In this document: one piece after another, positions 35,503 through 46,981 of the stretch
How the letters are laid out: each line of letters begins with the position of its first letter
How positions within the stretch are numbered: the first letter of the stretch is position 1
Origin: Saccharum officinarum
Lineage: Eukaryota; Streptophyta; Magnoliopsida; Poales; Poaceae
DNA: 64,000 nucleotides
Reading direction: 5' to 3'
Assembly: GCA_020631735.1 (NCBI GenBank)
Contig: CM036160.1
Coordinates: 5,006,407-5,070,406 of the forward strand
Made by a program: the position numbers and the translations under genes
Notes under the pieces: generated by a model
Told to the model about the DNA's origin: nothing
The model's input: the letters and a program-made list of their open reading frames with translations, nothing else
Databases searched by the model: none

Positions 35503-35745
35503 GGCCGCGTTCACTTGCCATGCATACCCAAAATATTTCCTCTTCCACTCGTCACGTCGAATCTTTAGACGCATACATGAAGCATTAAATGTAGGTAAAA
35601 AAATAACTAATTGCATAGTTTGTCTGTAAAGTTCAAAACGAATCTTTTGAGTGTAATTAATCCATGGTTGGACAAATTTTACTAAATAACAACGAAAAGT
35701 GCTACAGTAACTTTTCACCCAAATTTTCTCAACTAAACACAGCCC
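35503..35745. mobile_element. MITE (GGCCGCGTTCA ... CTAAACACAGCCC)
   Basis: Imperfect inverted ends and an interior shared with the MITEs at 60131-60361, 61313-61586 and 63114-63358 (GTAATTAATCCATGGTTGGAC, GTGCTACAGTAACTTTT). The target duplication is not clear. It lies about 560 bp beyond the 3' end of gene B. Confidence 0.6.
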
Positions 35746-36307
35746 TAACTGCTAATGTGCATCTCCTTCCAACACCTGTTGTGCAGCACTATGCACACCA
35801 ACTGTTCAGTGCAATACTTATGCATATATGACAGCCAGCAACAGCCAAGATCACCTATGCAAATAGGCCTACTAGTCAAATTAACCTCCTGAATTTACAG
35901 AAACAACACTGTTTTCCCCTCTTCAAAGCAAGCCAAATAAGTAGAGCATAGACATTTCAAGCTTGCATTTCAAAAGAAATATCAGAGAACCAAATTAAAT
36001 GTAAACATTCAAAAAAAAAGAAAAAAAACACCATATATATGTGATCAATGAACACAAGAGCATATGTAATAGCCTAGGAATGGTAGCATTGAAACAGCTT
36101 GCATTATTACATAAGTAATTTACAATCTAAAAGTGTTGCTGTAACAACAATAAAAACAGTCAGCTCTTCGTCACACCCTGGTCCTTGGTCATCTTCTTGT
36201 GCAATATTGATGTAAATCAATACACGTAAAATTCTATACATTTCCACATTCTAAAGAACCGAACTCGAAACAACCCCTTGGCTTTTGCTGTTGCTGATGT
36301 CTAGCAC

Positions 36308-39171
36308 TCAAACTGATTTCAAGTAGTATTTCATCGTGCCCTTATCCATGTAAAATTCCATGCATATTTCTAGCCTAGAGAACTTTCTTAGTATCTGGTA
36401 CGACTTCCTGGCCATGCTTTCAGTCACCAAAGAATTGAAAAATATTGTCATCTTCTTTAGCTCTGTAGCCCAGTTGAGTAGATGCTTCACAAAGATAACT
36501 TCATGTTCAGATCCTCTCAACTCAGTGATTTCAACTTCTTGGAGGTGATTCAACAAGAGTTCCTCGAATTTCCAGTCCTGTTGCTCATCACAAATGCAAC
36601 TAGGTGGACAAGCAGTTTGTTTCTGAAACAATGATCAATCGTAGTAGCTTAGTATGGTTAACCAATTAAGAGTTCAACATGAAAATTATCATATTGCCCA
36701 AATATGTTATCAAGACATCATCAAAAAGGATTATATGTGCTTAGACATATTAGCATGAAGCCATCAGATTGCAGTAATATAATTGTTCTGATGAACTAAG
36801 AAAAACTGGTATCATAAAATGATTCTTATTAAATTCCACAAATCATCTAGTATTGTGCTATCAACAATTCAACATCACATATTCTTACTATTATCTCCTA
36901 ACTCCTAGTTGTTTCAACGATAACAGGCCTACCATGCAACAACTCTGTCAAAATTTTTTTTTGAACGCAACAACTCTGTCAATTTACTCGCATTATTTCA
37001 AAGATGCTGATAATAACCAAAGTATATATATAATAACACATATTTGCATCCCTAATGTTATTACCACTCGGTCAAAACCCAAATGTAGAGCAAAGTGCCA
37101 TCACTATTGGACATAAATAAGCCATATAGTTACATATGAACATTGCAGCAAAAGTATAAGCATGCAACCAATACCGAGAAATGCAAATGCATATATATAA
37201 ACAATATATAACTTTACCTCCAGACTGTTGCCACCAGAAGTATGCAGAGTCAACTTTCTTGTGCCAGAACACAACCTGAGAACATGGAATACGCTGGCCC
37301 CAAAGGCATGCCCGTTTGAAATTACAGCCAGGTTCAAGAACGTAACGCCCGGGAGCATTTTCATGTCTTTCAGTAAGCATGGTTTGTTAGTAATGTCCTG
37401 TGTCCATTGGAGGTCACCATAAAAAACAGGGAACCGTGTCAGTTTGGACAGAGCCAGAAACATCTCATTTGGAAGTTACTGTTCAAAATCAGGTTTTTGT
37501 ATGCCTACTAAAAGAACCATATATATACAGCATAGATATACTATTTCTGTACATAAAATACTTTTGGCCTCATTTCTCACCAAGATATATTACGAAAGAG
37601 AAAAATGTTTCAGGGACACGAGCAAAGCAAAAAAGCGGGAAATTTTCCATGGCTGAATTCCTCATCATCTATACAACTTTGTCTCTACAGACTAAATTTT
37701 GGACCTCATGCCTCGCCAAGATATATTATCAAAGTGTAAAGATCAAATGATTGTGCTTAGAAATGTTTCAGGGACATGAGCAAAGGAAACAAAAAAAAAG
37801 TGGCAAATTTTCATGGCTGAATTTCTCATCATGTATAAAATTGCGTATGAACCCACAAGTTCCATTGAACACAAAGTCTATATGACACATACCTTTCTTG
37901 AAACTTGATTAAGGGTACTTGCATCATAAAAATAGGATGGCAATCACTTCATTTTCAAAAAATATAAAATTTGTGTGAATGTTCAATGGTAAATGAAAAC
38001 TAGTGGAATGTTAACATGATGACATATATAATTTCAAACTAAACAAAAGAGAGGAAGTGGACTACTGGACTCACTCACCGGTGGATACACCAGTGTGAGG
38101 ACAAGTTTTTGGATGTTGTTAAAGCAGCGCAAGAACTCAAGGCAACCTTTGTTGAACCAACATCCATACACCAAGAACAATTCAGGGCACACAGCCTCGA
38201 GATGCTTCATCTTCCCAAGCTGGACAGACTTCCGATCGAACGGATCCCCCCACTTGAGCACCTTCAGCTGACGCGCCGTGATGCTGGCGACCGGCCGTCG
38301 TCGAGGCCAGTGGCGGTAGAAGCAGAGTAGCACTTGCAGGTGCTCCAGGGCTGGCGCGACGATGGCGAGCTGCCGCAGGTCGCGCACGCGGGTCAGCTCC
38401 ATGTGCCGGAGGGAATCAGAGCGGACGGTGAAGTCCTCCAGCCCCGGGCATCGATGACCGTGAGCCTCTGTAGGCACGGGCACCGCCGGGAAGAGACGGC
38501 GTCGCCGAGCGCGCAGGGGCCGCCGCCGGGGAACCGGGTGTTGATCAGGCTGAGCTCGGTGAGCCGGGCGAAGGCGCCGGCGCGTGGCGTGGTGAGGCCG
38601 AGGTGACCCAGGTCGAGGGAGACGCTGGTGGCCCTGTCGAGGCAGGGGAGCTCGAACGCGCCTCGTCCCTGGGCGTCGTCGACGTCATCGTCTCTGGCCG
38701 CGCCTCTCCGGCGGGGACGCTCGTCGAAGGCGCTTCTTCTCCCCTCGCCGTCGTCGTCGTCGTCGGTGTCTCTCCCCGCCGGCGCCTGGTTGGTGAAGAC
38801 GAGACTGCCCGAGAGACGGCGCGCGGCGACGCGAAGCCACGCCGCCACGGGCTCGGGGCGGCGTCCTGGGTCGTCACGTCGAGGTTCCTGAGGTCCGCTT
38901 CGTGCGCGCCCAGCGCCGACGCGATGAGGCCGGGCTCGGGGGAGAGAGGAACAAAGCGGAGCTCCGGGAGCAGCGCCCAGAGGCGGCGCCAGCGGCTGGA
39001 GAGCACGCTGGTCCGACCGGCGGCGGCGGCGTCCCCGAGGCCCGCGAGGACGTGGAGCAGGACGCTGTCGGGGAGCGCGCTCAGGCGGTCCATGCCGGCG
39101 TCGTCGTCGGAGGGCTCGGTGCCGAGGTGGCCGCAGCCGCTCTGGCTTGGCTCCGTCTCCGTAGTCTTCAT
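36308..39171 (-). CDS. F-box/LRR/FBD protein gene B, three exons, two apparent one-base losses
   Basis: Paralogue of gene A and likely an SCF substrate receptor if functional. Exon 1 (38079-39171): start MKTTETEPSQSG, F-box near residues 27-70 (MDRLSALPDSVLLHVLAGLG ... VLSSRWRRLWALLP), LRR-like middle, donor CCACCG|GTGAGT. Exon 2 (37218-37397): opens ACACAG|GACATTAC and codes DITNKPCLLKDM..., [18 protein letters not shown]; donor GGAG|GTAAAG. Exon 3 (36308-36622): opens TTTCAG|AAACAAAC and carries the FBD domain (CICDEQQDWKFEELLLNHLQ, GSEHEVIFVKHLLNWATELK). All junctions are phase 0. Exon 1 changes frame twice, at about 38845-38885 and at a G-run near 38446-38450, each like one lost base. Both lie in GC-rich sequence, so sequencing error is as plausible as pseudogenisation. 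Confidence 0.82.
37553..37840. repeat. Imperfect tandem duplication in intron 1 of gene B
   Basis: ACCAAGATATATTACGAAAG ... ATGTTTCAGGGACACGAGCA ... CATGGCTGAATTCCTCATCA is repeated as GCCAAGATATATTATCAAAG ... ATGTTTCAGGGACATGAGCA ... CATGGCTGAATTTCTCATCA, offset about 155 bp. Intron 1 of gene A has only a single related ATACTTTGGATCTCATG...AAGATATATTC segment, so the duplication arose in B. Confidence 0.75.
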
Positions 39172-39249
39172 CGGACGAAGGCAAGGCGAATTTTTGGCGC
39201 GAGTGCACCTAGTGAAGCCGACGAGACCAACTGTAAGCAGAGGAATGTG

Positions 39250-40620
39250 GGTCCCACATAAATAAAGAACATATAGTGGATCCTATAGCATACAAAATGT
39301 CTGACATTTTGGTTTTCTTATTTCCATTTCTGAGCGGGCTACTATAATTTCAATCTAGCTAGTTTTGGGAATTCGTTAAAACAAGAACCTCTCTCAATGT
39401 CCCGTCACCGGTTAGGTTTTCCACTATCCTCCCACGGCTCGTCAATTCCAAACAATACTAGTAAGAGAATCTAGATTTGTGTCCACCGTTTGGTTTTTGC
39501 TTTATGGTTAAATAGGCTTTTGTAGGCTTTTTTTTCAAAAGTTGATCTTTGCTTTTGACTCTAGAGGGATCACTTTTTTCCAAAAGTTGTCACTTTTTGT
39601 TATGCAATCTTACTTTGGGATGTGATGGTTCATGGCTTTTCAATTGTAATGTTGTGGCTTGTCAATTTCAAACAATACCACTAAAAAGAACCTAGATGTG
39701 CCTTCAATATCATCCAACGGCCTACCACTTGGTTATGCTTTATGGTTACACGATTTAATTGTTTTAACCGAGACTTTTTTCAAAAAGTTAGTTTTTTTTA
39801 TTTTGAATGTAGAGAGATCATTTTTTTCCAAAAGTTCTAAACTCTTCTTTTACAATCTTGCTTGGCTCATGGCTTTTGAGTTGCAATGTCCTTAGTTTAA
39901 TTTAAGTAGTGCCCACATAAATAAAGAATCTAGTGGATCCGATAGCATCCAAGATGTCTGCACATTTTGGTTTCTTTTCCATTTCTATGCGATCTGCTTT
40001 GGTTTCAATCTAGCTAGTTTTGGAAATACCATTACCATTAAAACAAGAATTTCTTTGTGTCATGTTACAATCCAAAACATCCACCGTTGGGTTTTTCACT
40101 ACCTTTCCATGGCTTGCCAATTCCAAACAATACTAGTAAAAGAATTTAGGTGCGCCACCAATATCATCCCCATATGATGTGCCAACCATTTTGTTATGCT
40201 TTATGGTTAAATGGCTTTATGTCACAATCTACTTTTAAGACACTAGCAAGTTTTGGAAATTACAGCTCAAACAAGACTTTTGAGTGTCCCAACAACACCG
40301 CCCAAAGCATTCGCTGTTTGGTTTTCTATCTATGTTGTGTAAGGATATGTCATCATATTATCGAAAAGAATCTAAGTGTGTTTTACCATCCAAAGCGTCC
40401 GTCATTTGGTTATGCTTCACAAGTAAGCCAACGGCTTGTTTGTTTTAGTAGAGCCTTTTAAAAATGAATTTTGGCTTTTGACTCTTGAAATAAAACTTTT
40501 TCAAAAAAGATTATAAAAGGATGTAACTTTTTTTTGTTGGGCAGCCTCACTTTTTCATAGCTCATGGCGTTTTGAGCTAAATTCTACAATGTCTATAATG
40601 CCTCAGATTAATTGTGGTGA
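39250..40620. repeat. Tandem duplication (~656 bp unit) upstream of gene B
   Basis: CCACATAAATAAAGAA at 39254 recurs at 39911; TTTCAATCTAGCTAGTTTTG at about 39346 recurs near 40005; CCAAACAATACTAGTAA at about 39450 recurs near 40123. Within the unit, a shorter related block (TCAATTTCAAACAATACCAC near 39662) gives a second periodicity of about 210 bp. The first unit starts about 80 bp upstream of the gene B start codon, so it includes the presumptive promoter. Confidence 0.75.
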
Positions 40621-40679
40621 ATATATTTGTTCTCATTGACTCTTCTTTTTTTATGGTTGTTACTAATATTTAGAAGCAA

Positions 40680-41470
40680 AAATGGTATTTTTAGTGTCTG
40701 TATGTGTTAATAGTATTACTAGAACATAAGTAGCTAATAGCTTATTCATTTTTAGTTTTTGCAATAAGCCCTCGTATCCTAGTATATTTTGATAGAGACT
40801 ATGATGCTTAATCACGAAAATTCAAGTTCTAAAGCCGCTCATCATTCCACGAAAACACAAACCGCTTCAAATTCATTTAGTAGCACTTTATCGGATTTAT
40901 CGAATAAAGGATTGTCGCTTGGAGAATCTAGACGCACGCGCACCTCCTAGTACCATCGAAAGCGCCCACCTTTTAGTTATGCTTAACTAGTAATGACTTG
41001 TTTGTTTTAGTCGAGGATTTTTTAAAAGTTGCTTTTGGCTTTTGGCTTTTGACTCTCGAGAGGTGGTAATATCACTTTTGGATGTCATGCCAGATGGCAA
41101 ATGACTTTTGAGCTAAAGGGTGCAATGTCTGTAATGCCATGAACTTCTTACTATCTCTACTAATATTTGCAAGGAAACGGTGTTTTATTTGCTCCTGCGT
41201 GTATCTAGTGTTATTGGGACTTGAATACCAGATAATTCATTCATTTACGGTCTTCCAAGAAGCTCTCATGTCACTTTCTCCCCTTACTATAAAAAAATTG
41301 TCACTCGTCGTATCTTGACTTTATATATACTTCAGTAGAGACTATGATGCTTGATCATATAAATTCAATTCTTACAAGCAAGCAACTCATCACTCCACAC
41401 AAACACTATTGCCATAAATTCATTTGCTAGCACTTTGTAAGACTTTGTCGAATAAAGATCACCATTGCAA
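40680..41470. repeat. Second direct duplication (~550 bp spacing)
   Basis: GTAGAGACTATGATGCTTGATCA near 41333 matches GATAGAGACTATGATGCTTAATCA near 40791, with shared context on both sides (TCATCAYTCCACRMAAACAC; CTAGCACTTTGTAAGACTTTGTCGAATAAAG). Related in style to the preceding array, with no coding content. Confidence 0.6.
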
Positions 41471-41474
41471 GGTA

Positions 41475-41617
41475 CTCCATTCCAAATTATAATACATTTT
41501 TGTTTTTCTAAATGCATAGTTTTTACTATGCATTTAGATATACACTGTAGCTAGATGCAAAATAGGATTAATGTATCTAGAAAAAAAAACTAAAATATAT
41601 TATAATTTGAAAAGGAG
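41475..41617. mobile_element. Stowaway-like MITE 1
   Basis: 143 bp, ends CTCCATTCCAAATTATAATA / TATTATAATTTGAAAAGGAG, flanked by TA on both sides (41473-41474, 41618-41619). End sequence and TA duplication match Tc1/Mariner-derived Stowaway MITEs of grasses. Confidence 0.85.
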
Positions 41618-41789
41618 TATTTTTTTGGGGGGGTCCAGAATACCAGACGACAGAGTGCACACTACAGAGCACGTTTAGCAGAATTGCAGCAGCTGAACCA
41701 GAGAAAGGGAGAGGGTGAGATCATGTCCCGTTGGATCATGTTCACAGGGCCCGGATGGCTTCCATCAAATTTGGTTTAGATAAGAAATA

Positions 41790-41935
41790 CTAAATCCATC
41801 CCAAATTATAAGACATTTTAACTTTCTAAATACATTGGTTTTACCATGTATTTAAACATAATGTATATCTATGTGCATAGCAAATGCAACGTATCTAGAA
41901 AAACCAAAACATCTTATAATTTAGAACAGAGGGAG
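41790..41935. mobile_element. Stowaway-like MITE 2
   Basis: 146 bp, ends CTAAATCCATCCCAAATTAT / ATAATTTAGAACAGAGGGAG, TA on both sides (41788-41789, 41936-41937). Same family type as the copy 170 bp to the left, differing in the interior. Confidence 0.85.
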
Positions 41936-41939
41936 TATA

Positions 41940-42607
41940 TAAGAACAGGTTCCTCTAAAAGAAAATGAGAATAATGTTAGCACCCAGTAATAATTGGTAA
42001 AATTAATATACAGGAAAACATAGTCATACTTATAGCGCAAGGAGTGAGTTACGGCAGTGCATCTGTCAAAACAGATATCAAGGGCAAGATTCAGGTGAAT
42101 TATTCAGCAATACATACAAGACAGGCTGAGATGCCAGGTCAGCATGCTACATCAAACTCATGCCGTAATTTAACCGGAAAACAACACATTCCCAGACGAT
42201 GAATCAATACAATGCTCTGAAACCAAAAGCCCACAATTCAGCTGAAACCATGAGGATAGCTACAAGGCCTGCCCGTTAAAAGCATGACGTTAATTAACAA
42301 CAGAAACATCTGTGATCCTGTATCAGCAATTAAAAAAAGATGAGATTACTATAATGCAAAGTGTCAAATATGAGGCACATGCAACTGCAATGTAGAATAG
42401 GGATAATAAGTTTCGAATCTGTTAAACTTTGATATAAACATAAGAAATGATCCATACTTACAGAGGAACTAAAGAAGAAGATACACTACAATGAAGTGAC
42501 TTCTGATGAATGACTCATGGCCCGGACCAAGTAGTATGCTATCGTCAGGAAAAAAAAACCATTTATCTACACTGGAAGAGAAATTGTTAGATCACTGCGA
42601 TCCGCCT
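41940..42607. other. 3' flank of the COPI-associated gene
   Basis: No element recognised; it probably includes the 3' untranslated region and terminator of the minus-strand gene that ends at 42608. Confidence 0.45.
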
Positions 42608-45600
42608 TCAGACCAACTCGGACCGCTCAGCAAGTAACAATGCCTCAAGTTCTTCTCTCCGTTTCTCCAGCTCCTGAAACACCATACAGATTGAGGAAAT
42701 GAGGAAAGATGAGCTGGCAGTGATGACAAATGCCTGCCAGGCAACAGATCCTGGCCACCAGGCAGTCAAAATCAATGGCCTGGATTGCTGCCTGGTCAGG
42801 CAAGCTTGGCTGGGCAAGCAACCAAACAGGCCTTAGTGGAGCGATTTTGGCAAATACGCTATCCAATAGACAGTTGCCTGGCTATGGTCAACAAAAGAAT
42901 AATCGTCTATAGCCTCATTTTCCTTTTTGCAGGCTGTCTGGCTGTGCATACTTTCTTTTAGAAAACAGATGCAGTTCCCTCATGAACACATATTTTACTT
43001 GGTGCCATATGGCTCACGATAATTATAACATAGTATTCTAAATTTAACAAACATAAACACTGCAAAACAGGGTGATCAGCTGTTTTGAGGGGAAACGGGG
43101 GGCACCATCTTTATATAAGTCAGATTTTTATATTTCTAATGAGCTACACTTGGTTTTCAGCTACAGCTACATATTCTCCTGAACTATCCATGGGAAGCAA
43201 AACAAGCAGGACTGCAGGAAAAGAATAATCTTATGGCACAGTTACTGAAAGTGGAGTAACTGAACTTCTGAAGATCAAACTAAGCCACAGAGTAAATTTA
43301 CGCACAAGCTGCAGAAAGGGTGTCTTACAGACCGAAAGACAACGGGCCAAAACACAGAAATATCCAATTACTGGATTCCATGCTGTCACATTTAAAAAGT
43401 ATGAATCAAGTACTTACCTGCAGATCCTTGGCTGCTTGCTCCCGTGATGTCGCTTTCTGCTGCCTAGAACGTTTTAGCACACCAATGCACAATATCCCCT
43501 ACATATTCAAAGTTTTTCAGTTAACTACATTTGTGACAAACTGACGATGCAATAAAAGAAGGCAATGCGGACCGTTTGTTTCATCACACATTATAAGATC
43601 ATACTGTGGTATGAAACCTATGACAGACACAGCTGGTAGAGACTTCATGAATAATCATGATACTAATTCAGGAGTGTTTGTAAGAAAATTTTCAGCCTGT
43701 GCTACAAGCATTCAACTGGTTCATAATGCTATGCAGCCTATGAAATAGGGTTGGGTAGTAACTGTACTACTTTTCGCCAACAAAGATGACTGAAAATTAT
43801 AAAGGTATCAATATCCTAAGAGCTTTACTGCTTAGCCATTTTACAGTGTTTTGTCCAAAATTTCAGAATTATTAATGTAGTTACAGTCTTTCAACACATA
43901 TGAACATCCAAAATTCTCTTACCGAGATCACATAGACAGCTCCACATGCAAGAAGCATGTAGCTAGCAATCTCCTGGAGCAAAATCAGATCATTCCTTTC
44001 AATACTTGGGTATGCCTTCGTCATGACAGCAACACTGCCAGGAACAAAAAAAAAAGGTGGAAATCAACAGAGGAATAGGAATGTGATACAATTCAGCATG
44101 TGCAAGAACAAGTCTCAGTATTTGTGACACTGCTTGCATGCAAGGAATTTAAAATCTAAAATGCTCATGATCTCAACAGTTATACAGCTGCAAGTAATTG
44201 ACACAAGTACTTGGTGCACGTAATGTGAATCTGAAGAGGTTAATCCAGTTAACACCAGCTGGACAACAAGAGTATTACTATGAATTTATGGTCCAGATAC
44301 TGGATTGCCAAAATTTTCATCCCAGTATTGTCAAACATCGAACCAAGTGTGTACATGTAACATTATTATTTCATTTGTAATCACCCAGGTTGAAAACTAT
44401 GTTAAGTTTGGAAAATCTGGATTAAAAGGAGACATTTCAGGGTTGAGGCAAAGACAAGATGATATTGCACATTCGATTAACCAGAAAAGTATTCTCACAA
44501 CAGTGCACGCTAACATAGATAGGAGAGGTCTGCACATGTGAGGACAACAATGCATCGACAGAAGAATAAAACTGCATGAAACTGACATTTAAATAGCATT
44601 TATATGCCATAAGAGAATATTGAAATACTGTATGAAGGTTGGAATTGCTCGTAGCTGACATTAACACAACACTACTATGGCCTTAATACCAAACTAAGGT
44701 ATGAAGATTATTGTTGCTCACCAAATCTTGGTCCAGATTTATGGAGAAACCGAGTTTTGAGTTGACATTGTAAGCAAATAAATTTTTATTTCACAAAACA
44801 ATAAACTGAACAATACAAATCAATGCTTCAACGTCACATCTGCAAATTCCTCTGATGTCTATTTTGTTGTACTTCTTGCGAAAGAAAAAGATATCAAACA
44901 CTTCCTATATCTCGATGAACACCAAGCATAAGTGATTTACTCAACTATACATTCAAATGAATATACACAGATCGATTGCCGAGTTTTGGAAACAAAATTA
45001 GAGGAAACAGAAACATATGGTCATAAAGAATACTTACAAGATCTGGAGCATTCCCCGTGCAGGCCAATATTCAAATATCTGATCGCATAACAATTAAAGA
45101 CATCACTTAACGAACGAGGCAGCAAAATCAAGAAAAGACTAAGGTAGCCTCACTAACTTGCAGAACCTAAGGACCAAATCGCATTTATTGACTGAAACAG
45201 TAAAAAGCGGATTATGAAAACAACATCAGAACATAGCAAACCACTACCTAATAAACTTGCAAAATTATCTTTACTGGTAAACACAGCAGGTTTTTTTTTT
45301 GATAAATGGTATAAACACAGTAGTTGCCTAAAATCGTGTCAAGCACTGGGCATCCATACAGCATTAGTGCACAGGCGCTCCTTGACACGAAGCACATAAT
45401 ATTGTGGGGTTTTTCGAAAGATCAATATTGTGGGGGTTGAACATCGTAAGCATGACATGGAAACTGAACCAAAATGAATCCAATGTTGCACTATACATAG
45501 AAATCAGACATGCTGCAAATGTTAACTGACTAATAGATTTGTAAACTGACCAAAATGAACGGAAATGTTTCATATGATTATATCAAACACAGTAATGAGA

Positions 45601-46491
45601 CAAACAGAGTAGCAGACTACTAGAAACCTCCCTACAGTGGTGCAGTCTACCAAGTGCCCCGATTGACTAAATTGTGTAGCATTGTACATTACCTAACATT
45701 TGAAAATCAATCAGATAGTGACCAATCAGGCAGGCTCCAATTGACAACTCATATCAAATGAACGGAAATGTTCATATGAAACACAGTAACAAGAGAAGCA
45801 GAGTAGCATACTACGCTCACTGCTTTAGCACAGTCTACCAGTACCAAGTGCCCCAACTGACTAAATTGTGTAGCATCGTACATCACCTAAAGTTCCATAA
45901 TCAGTCAGATAGCGACGAAGCAGGCTCCAATTGAATAATCCCGTCGTGTGAGTAACAACATCACAACGAATTCGCGGCATCTCACAATCCAAATCAAGCC
46001 AGAGGTAGGTTGTACGGCGGAGATAGAAAGCGGCGCAACCAACCAACCTTCCAGAAGCGGATGATGAACCCCCACTCGGTCTCGAGGACGGCGACGAAGA
46101 GCGAGAAGACGACGGCGTAGCACCGGAATATGCCCCCGAATATCTGCGGAGGGGCAATTCAACAAACGAATCAGCAGCCCCCAGGGCGGGCGTCGGGCGA
46201 CGACGACGAGAAGGGGGAAGTCGTAGTGGGGCGGGGCGGGCCACGCACGTCGGAGCCGGCGCGGAAGGACTGGACAGCGGAGACGACGTTGACGGCGACG
46301 CAGAGCAGCGCGGTGGCCACCGTGACGACGCTGAAGCAGCCGCAGACGATGAGGAGCGGGTCGGAGCCGGCGCGCGCGGGCCGGCCCTGCCGCTGCCGCG
46401 GCGTGCCCCCGCCCCCGCCTCCGCTGGCATGCGGCGAGGAGGAGAAGGAGGGCCCGGCCCCCGGCGACGACGCGGAGGCCGCATTCGCCAT
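42608..46491 (-). CDS. COPI-associated / TVP15-like four-pass membrane protein, intact
   Basis: A complete six-exon gene encoding 212 residues: exons 46249-46491, 46048-46143, 45038-45078, 43923-44034, 43418-43498 and 42608-42673, every intron GT-AG with matching phase. The start is MANAASASSPGAGPSF; a Ser/Gly/Pro-rich, Arg-containing N-terminus precedes TM1 (DPLLIVCGCFSVVTVATALL). Then come TM2 around CYAVVFSLFVAVLETEWGF, an amphipathic FEYWPARGMLQI turn, TM3 near FVAVMTKAYPSIE, and TM4 EIASYMLLACGAVYVISGIL. A charged coiled-coil tail follows (QQKATSREQAAKDLQELEKR ... ALLLAERSELV). Topology and motifs fit the COPI-associated family (Pfam COPI_assoc, yeast Tvp15), Golgi/endosomal membrane proteins. 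Gene reality is strong; the family name is from pattern recognition without a search. No breaks were seen. Confidence 0.82.
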
Positions 46492-46860
46492 GGGCTAGGG
46501 TTTGGATTTGGACGCTTCCGGTGGGCTTGGATTCGGCGAGCCCAACACGGGACGGCGAGTGGAATGGAATGGGAGGAATCGACGGGAAGGGGAGCGAGGA
46601 GAGGAACGGGTGGGGCCGTGGCAGCCGCGGCGCACAAAGGGGAGCGGAGGAGCACGAAGCGTTTTTGCCGTGGACCGCGCGCACGGACGGACACGGGCTG
46701 GCTGGGTAGCTGGAGCTTGCGGTGCTGGTGAACCAGGTGCAGGGGAGCGGAGAATGTGAGGTGTGTCAGGGCGTGGGGCCAGACGTGGCTGGGCACGTGA
46801 GCCAGTGGGAGCGCGGCTCGTGGCGACTACACGAGCGCTAGGCTCCAAACAGTTAGCTAC
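46492..46860 (-). promoter_or_regulatory. GC-rich 5' leader/promoter region of the COPI-associated gene
   Basis: A GC-rich tract directly upstream of the start codon, typical of grass gene 5' ends; it drops to AT-rich sequence at about 46860. No clear TATA box. Frames here (both strands) are compositional. Confidence 0.45.
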
Positions 46861-46981
46861 GGTAACCTTCCATTAAAATTCAATTGCTTATTTTAATTTT
46901 GAAACAGGGATTAGCATTTTTTATTTATGGATGTAAATCTCTGTGGATCGAGGATACTTCGTCTGCATTGGTTTTTCTATA

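Noticed and set aside
37104..37463. Whole 119-codon frame as exon 2 of gene B
   Set aside because: The paralogue and the ACACAG|GAC acceptor place the exon at 37218-37397; the rest reads into introns.
38393..39208. The minus frame with an upstream MHSRQKFALPSS start as the true gene B start
   Set aside because: Its first half is out of frame with the F-box; only its second half (after about 38850) is genuine coding sequence.
42700..42860. CCTGGC/GCCTGG-rich patch in the last intron of the COPI-associated gene as a MITE
   Set aside because: Ends and target duplication could not be matched.
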